Shown in pieces: positions 59,187 through 64,000 of a stretch of 64,000 bases of DNA (position 1 is the first letter of the stretch; every line of letters begins with the position of its first letter). Under the pieces are notes generated by a model. The model saw nothing but the letters and a program-made list of their open reading frames with translations, had not been told where the DNA came from and did not search any database. The position numbers and the translations under genes are program-made. Source of the stretch: Andalucia godoyi (taxonomy: Eukaryota; Discoba; Jakobea; Jakobida; Andaluciidae); assembly GCA_009859145.1 (NCBI GenBank), contig VRVR01000020.1:186001-250000 (forward strand), given 5' to 3'.

Positions 59187-59274
59187 CAACTTCCAGAGGG
59201 CCTTCTTGGTTTACCAATTCATTGCTGTACAGAGAAAGGAACAAACAAACAAAGCACACACACGGGGTCGGTTG

Positions 59275-60841
59275 TTACAAATTGCTCGCTCGAGGCAACT
59301 GCGGGGTCTTGTAGTCCTTCGGAAACAGTCTGGAATAACTTTCTCGTGATTTCTTGATGTACCGCTCAGCGACCTCACAGGTATCCTTAATGGCAAAGTA
59401 GCAAACCACAATTCTATAGAAATTCGAGATGCGATGGAGTCTTTCCATAGTACCATGCGAAAACTTTGACTGCTCTGCCTTGGCAATCCATCCGTCAATA
59501 AAATCCGATCGTTCGAGCAGCTTGGTCAACCACAGTGTGTAAGGAACATTGTCCGCACTTTGTTTCTTTGAATTCGTAAACTTGGAGATGGCATGCCCCA
59601 CTTTCCAGAGCTTCTCTGAGAATTTAGATTCCTTCTTCTGCGACGGCCCCGAAGACTCCTCCCAGTGATTGATATGTGGAATGACCTTTGACAACTGCTG
59701 CGCAGCCAGAATCTCAGCGGACCGGACGAAATCATCAGCCGCACGAGCCCAACTTGACGTGTCTCCAAAATCGACAGCTGAAAACTTGACCAACAACGTA
59801 CAGAGACCATCACAGAACTGGTTCTTGTTCGTCGACATGTGAAACTTCAGGTGCGGTTGGTCCCATGCTTCCGGCGGCACGAAAAAGTTCGGTGACAGAT
59901 ACGCACCGGTGGTCAATGTCTGCCGAATCTTTCGAAGCAAGAAAAACGGATGGCGGATCGACGTGATGGGAACATTAAACTCCTCGGCATTGCACTGCAC
60001 CGTGACATCCGTTCGTCGACAAACAAAACAAAATAAAAATAAAAATAAAAAATAACTCAAAAATAAATGAATACATAAATGAATGCATTCTGAATCGCAA
60101 TCAAGGGAGAGAGGGGAAACACCAAAATAATAATAAACATACGTGCGGCATTGCAATCTCTTTGAAATTAACTGGAAATGCAGGGTCTGTGTACGATACT
60201 GCGCCGCGATACGCCTCAGGAGCACTGAACGCCGAGGCAGAGGATGTAGGTCCCACGGCTTGGTAATCCGACTCTCTTTTTCAAGAATGAACGAAAAAAC
60301 ATGTATGCAAACACGTATATGCATGAGAAATGAAGTCAAGAAAACATCGGAAGATAAAATCGAAAAACAGAAAAGTGTACATACAGTGAGGAATCCAAAG
60401 CAGAATTGCTCGATGAGGGAGAGGCCCGAAGCTGTGTTACGCGGTCTCGATACATGGTTTCCTGATAAACACACATCATCAAACCACCAAACCACCAAAC
60501 CGACAAGCAAGACAAAACACACATAACATAATTAGCATTCTGCATCAATCGATTCTAACGCTCGGCCAATAAACGAAGATGCGTGGCAAAAAGCGGAATA
60601 GGTACCCACTACCCATTCGTCACGAAGTACATACATAATCCTGGATGGTCGCAAGCTGCTCTGCATATCCTTCAAACTTTGGGCGCATTGCTGCAAGGCC
60701 GGAAACAGCTTGTTCGTATAAATCAGCCGCTTTGAGATACTCGCCTTGCCCTTCTGCGGTAATCGCGTCCTGTGCGACCTTTCCAATTTTCATCAGTTCA
60801 CGGCGAAGTAGCTCGTCCGCTGCATTCTCTTCGGTGCTCAT
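59275..60841 (-). CDS. MIT-domain protein of unknown function (four exons)
   Basis: Exons 60841-60635, 60461-60385, 60275-60143 and 59994-59275 join to 378 residues. All three introns (173, 109 and 148 bases) begin GTATGT. The N-terminal 75 residues form an MIT three-helix domain: ELMKIGKVAQDAITAEGQGEYLKAADLYEQAVSGL, which in other proteins binds ESCRT-III tails at endosomes. A Ser/Ala linker leads to a C-terminal domain of about 240 residues (FNVPITSIRHPFFLLRKI, LSPNFFVPPEAW, LLVKFSAVDFGD, ERLHRISNFYRIVVCYFAIKD) that I do not recognise. The splice choices are the only ones that keep the frame through all four exons. Confidence 0.8.
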
Positions 60842-61178
60842 GAGAAAAGACTGTGGAGGGATTAAGTCTAGCGCTTTCAAGTGGAAACGTGGGCCTTTTC
60901 ACGCAGCAGCAGAAGAAGAAAGAACAAAAAATGAAGATTCAGATGAAGATCAGGAAGAATATATTAATAAAATAAATAACAATCAAAATAAATAGAGGTT
61001 TCGTGGACTCGAAAGGGGAACTGAAAGAGTCAGAAGAAAGCAGGATCATGTGATGCAACAAAAAAAAAGATACCGTACGGCTGCTGGGAATGAGAGGGAA
61101 GACCCTGGGGAGACCGGAGGGAGACCAAGGAGTCTACGGGAATACGGGGAAGGAAGGAGGGGAAAGCAGCGATTTTTT
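60842..61178. other. Intergenic region
   Basis: Between the MIT-domain gene start and the S41 peptidase gene end, both minus strand. A/G-rich; no gene is seen. Confidence 0.5.
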
Positions 61179-63566
61179 TCAGACTTTATCGTAGGACTGG
61201 GCACGCTTGCTACGGATGCGAAGGAACACAATTGCGCCAATTAACGCGATCGCACCAATAACTCCGCAAGCGACGGCAATGGACACCACGATGTCTCCGC
61301 TGGAATACGACGATTTGGGAGCCGCGACTTCGGGGATTGCACGAGCTTGAAGACTGAATTCCGAAGGTGTCCAGTACTGGCCAAGTGGTTCGACACCAGT
61401 TTTCCAAGCCGGATCCTCAAAAAACAGCACTGCTTTCGAGTATACCGGGACCATGGTCTGCGCAGATTGTTCATATGCAAAATTCCAATCCAGAATCCGG
61501 AAGTCTCCTGGAACTCGAGAAAACTCGCGGGGCAAGTCTTCGTTGCCAGCGTGCATTGCGTTGAAGTTGAATCGGGCGCGCGCCAGAGTCGGAAGAGTGT
61601 CAAGTCCGCTGTACCCTGCCGTCTGGGCATCGCTCACAAAATCCGGCCACTCAACGACGTTGCCGCCCGTGAAACTCGAGGACTCCATCACGTCGTCGAG
61701 AAGTCCGCCCCAGGTGACAATAAACGCCTTGCCGTGGAATCGGAGCTTGGTGTTGAACAAAGAGCACGCAGAACCACACAATCCATCGGACAGAACCAGC
61801 ATCTTCTTGAACGAGTACCGGATGGGATTCGGAACAAAGGTAGAGAAGTTTAACGATGAAACACACTCTGCTGGAAACTGCGACAACGGCGAGTGGCGCG
61901 ACCACAAGCCTGCGCGCTCGGTCCAAACATCATAGGAGTACCATGAGGTGTTCTGTACTGGAAGTCCCGTGAACGGATCAAACCGACTCTGAGGATCAAA
62001 GTCTGAGTCGCCAGGAAGAACAGACAGATCATCAGAAATAGAGCTCTTTCGGATCTCGTATGGCTCATACAACCAGCGGAACGAATCGGCGGGCAAAGAC
62101 CACTCTTCTGGGAACAAACTCTGCAATGCGTTGTACGACAAGCAGATGATTCCGCCTCCATTCGACACCACATCGAGCAATAGATTCTCGACGCTGCTTG
62201 TCTGCGAGAATTGAATGCATTGCTGCATGGTCTGCAAGAACGACGCATACCAAGCTCCAAAGACATACTCCTCGGAACCAGCCATGTAGAACGTAGCCAG
62301 CTTCATGACCATAACCGATTGATCTGCGAAATACGTGCACACCACGGAATTGTTCAATGATGATGCAACAATCGTCGCTGCCCCGATTGCAAGAGGCTCC
62401 ATGGAGGCGGCGGCGTTGGATGATGACGGCTGACCAACCAACTTGCGGATCTGTTCATAGTGCTTGTACACGTCTCCCAGTGATGACTTTGGGGCTGTAA
62501 ATCCTGCATTCGGGTTCTCTGGAGTCGCAACATTCTGGGGTTTAATAGGATGGATCACCGACGACGGAAGAACCGTGGGATCGGTCAAGCGCTTCAATTC
62601 CTCATAGTGTGCATACGGATCTTCCGGAGCTTTCAATTTGTCCTTGGTGTGCACGTCATGACCCGAAGCCTTGTGAATTCTCCGGAACTTTGAGTTCTTC
62701 GATTTGAACGTAATCTGCTCATAGTCCACAGTCGCAGGGCCCGAGATAGCAGGCAGCGTACGTGCATACAAATCAGCGGCATTGGCAAACGCCGCCTGCG
62801 AAACAATCAAGCGAGGAATCGCAACGAAATCAGTCGTTGCTCCTCCGAATGCAAACGTGATGCTATCGGTATTCGGAAGAGAGATGGACCGTCCAATCGC
62901 GAGCGCCGGAATAAGATTCTTCACTGCGTTGTTGAAGCGAACACCATGGTCTCGAGACACTCCAGCTCGATCACCAAGTCCCTGGATGTAGTCCTTGATC
63001 GGAAGCCCGTCCACAGAAAGAATGGGCCGTCCTATGTATTTCTGCAAGTCGATTTGACCGCCCACCCACGCAGAGTACCGAGACCCAGCAATTACCGTTT
63101 CACCCGCTGCAACCACCAAAAACTGATTATTATCAGCAACTGAAGCAGTGACCTGGAAAGGCAAAACATACAAAAACGTATAGTACGCCGCAGGGGGAAA
63201 ATACAATGTATGTGCATCTCCCAGTCTGGCAAACACCTCGGAAAGATCTTGGTGGAAAGCATAGTCTGAGGCATAGGCAGTCGCAGCAATTCTGTCCAAC
63301 TCTGCATTCAGATCCACCTTGATGTAAAATGGAGCGCCAGAATCCGTTGAAATGTCCGCAAACGCATACAGCTTCACAAGATTCCGCAGCTGTGCAACAG
63401 TCTGCGACTGAACCGTTGAGGACAGCGGGATCAAGTCCACACATGCTTGAAGTTGAGAAGGCCTCAAACCCTGCAAAACCGCTACCGTGCAAGCATCGTT
63501 GTCCGCACGCGACACCGAAAGCAGCGCCAACCCGATCACAACCGTCGCAAAGAAGACAGCACGCAT
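61179..63566 (-). CDS. Membrane-anchored S41-type (CPAF/tail-specific protease-like) peptidase
   Basis: A 795-residue protein with a signal peptide (residues 1-21) and one membrane helix near the C-terminus (about 755-780, VVSIAVACGVIGAIALIGAIVFL) before a short basic tail, so the catalytic part faces outside or a lumen. The S41 fold shows FARLGDAHTLYFPPAAY (candidate catalytic His near residue 117), a PDZ-like part (GRPILSVDGLPIKDYIQ), LLLDVVSNGGGIICL, and the nucleophile region VLSDGLCGSACSLF (Ser near residue 590). Fungal and protist secreted S41 proteins and chlamydial CPAF share this layout. An insert with Lys/Pro-rich repeats, DPYAHYEELKRLTDP and DVYKHYEQIRKLVGQ, lies at about 310-375. 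Confidence 0.82.
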   Translation of the reverse strand: MRAVFFATVVIGLALLSVSRADNDACTVAVLQGLRPSQLQACVDLIPLSSTVQSQTVAQLRNLVKLYAFADISTDSGAPFYIKVDLNAELDRIAATAYASDYAFHQDLSEVFARLGDAHTLYFPPAAYYTFLYVLPFQVTASVADNNQFLVVAAGETVIAGSRYSAWVGGQIDLQKYIGRPILSVDGLPIKDYIQGLGDRAGVSRDHGVRFNNAVKNLIPALAIGRSISLPNTDSITFAFGGATTDFVAIPRLIVSQAAFANAADLYARTLPAISGPATVDYEQITFKSKNSKFRRIHKASGHDVHTKDKLKAPEDPYAHYEELKRLTDPTVLPSSVIHPIKPQNVATPENPNAGFTAPKSSLGDVYKHYEQIRKLVGQPSSSNAAASMEPLAIGAATIVASSLNNSVVCTYFADQSVMVMKLATFYMAGSEEYVFGAWYASFLQTMQQCIQFSQTSSVENLLLDVVSNGGGIICLSYNALQSLFPEEWSLPADSFRWLYEPYEIRKSSISDDLSVLPGDSDFDPQSRFDPFTGLPVQNTSWYSYDVWTERAGLWSRHSPLSQFPAECVSSLNFSTFVPNPIRYSFKKMLVLSDGLCGSACSLFNTKLRFHGKAFIVTWGGLLDDVMESSSFTGGNVVEWPDFVSDAQTAGYSGLDTLPTLARARFNFNAMHAGNEDLPREFSRVPGDFRILDWNFAYEQSAQTMVPVYSKAVLFFEDPAWKTGVEPLGQYWTPSEFSLQARAIPEVAAPKSSYSSGDIVVSIAVACGVIGAIALIGAIVFLRIRSKRAQSYDKV

Positions 63567-64000
63567 CGAAGTCTCGCCCTCTCCGAAATCAATTCAGAAA
63601 AGCCTCCACACTCACACTCACACTCACACTCACACACACTCACACTCACTCACACACAATCACTCAAGAAAAAAAGGGTTTTAAAAATATCAAAAAATGA
63701 AGAAACAGAAATGCACATGAGAAACAAGGGAAATAAAGGCCTACATCAACGAACGTTTGGTAAATGGAAAAGGAAAGCGCCTTTGGCGTGGAAAAAGAAA
63801 TTGCAATGGGATTTTCGAGCATGTCGGGGCTTTTTTAAATATCCGATGCAGAAACACGCTTAAAACTCAGAAACGCCAGGATGATCAAAATAATACGGTA
63901 AATAACAATTAAAATGATGTAGTATTTTTATTATCATTTCCGCCACTTCTCTTTTCTTCTTGTTGCTGTGTTGAGAGAGGAGCGGTGAACGAGGGGACTG
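63567..64000. other. Intergenic region with (CACTCA)n repeat
   Basis: CACTCA/CACACT repeats from about 63606 to 63660 lie just upstream of the S41 peptidase gene. The rest is A-rich with no recognisable gene. Confidence 0.65.

Overview
The window is nuclear DNA from a unicellular eukaryote with a compact, intron-poor genome. Genes lie on both strands, mostly 100-600 bases apart, with no operons or bacterial signals. The genes are housekeeping eukaryotic ones: APC10, COP9 subunit 1, V-ATPase subunit C, importin, RPA70, nucleostemin-type GTPase, CAF-1 p60, COMMD2, a KEOPS subunit and a peroxin. About 8 of 34 protein genes have introns. These are short (76-176 bases), usually near the 5' end, and 11 of 14 start with GTATGT. 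I cannot place the lineage more precisely than a free-living protist.

Layout. 1-6.6 kb: end of a CDK5RAP3-like gene, a Q/N/H-rich protein, copy 1 of a 409-base dispersed repeat, APC10, a coiled-coil protein, a Na+/Ca2+-exchanger-type protein. 7-13.7 kb: CDP-alcohol phosphotransferase, V-ATPase C, an MSP-domain protein fused to a dynactin p62-like protein, tRNA-Trp, CSN1. 13.8-21.6 kb: a broken, internally deleted Fanzor (eukaryotic TnpB) relic, a three-exon ketoacyl-ACP synthase, a HAPSTR1-like protein, a BTB-BACK-WD40 protein, and a second deleted Fanzor relic. 22-32 kb: LEA2/TMEM106-like protein, PCC1 (three tiny exons), 6-phosphogluconate dehydrogenase, a 520-base repeat (copy A), a secreted unknown, an LYR-type protein, an NF-YA-like protein, importin-4/5. 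32-45.6 kb: a large beta-helix membrane protein, RPA70 overlapping the end of a PEX14-like gene, repeat copy B, nucleostemin-like GTPase, glycine C-acetyltransferase. 46-64 kb: DDX10-type helicase, MFS transporter, hydroxyacyl-CoA dehydrogenase, COMMD2, CAF-1 p60, a possible frame-disrupted gene, a sterol-desaturase-type hydroxylase, repeat copy 2, an LDAH-type hydrolase, an MIT-domain protein and a membrane-anchored S41 peptidase.

The most notable items are two independently deleted Fanzor copies that share a hairpin and an 18-base 3' element, the MSP/dynactin-p62 fusion whose first zinc site has lost its cysteines, the BTB-BACK-WD40 architecture, a CDP-alcohol phosphotransferase lacking the motif arginine, and two dispersed repeat families inserted mostly upstream of genes. 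All functions are read from protein motifs by eye; no database search was possible.
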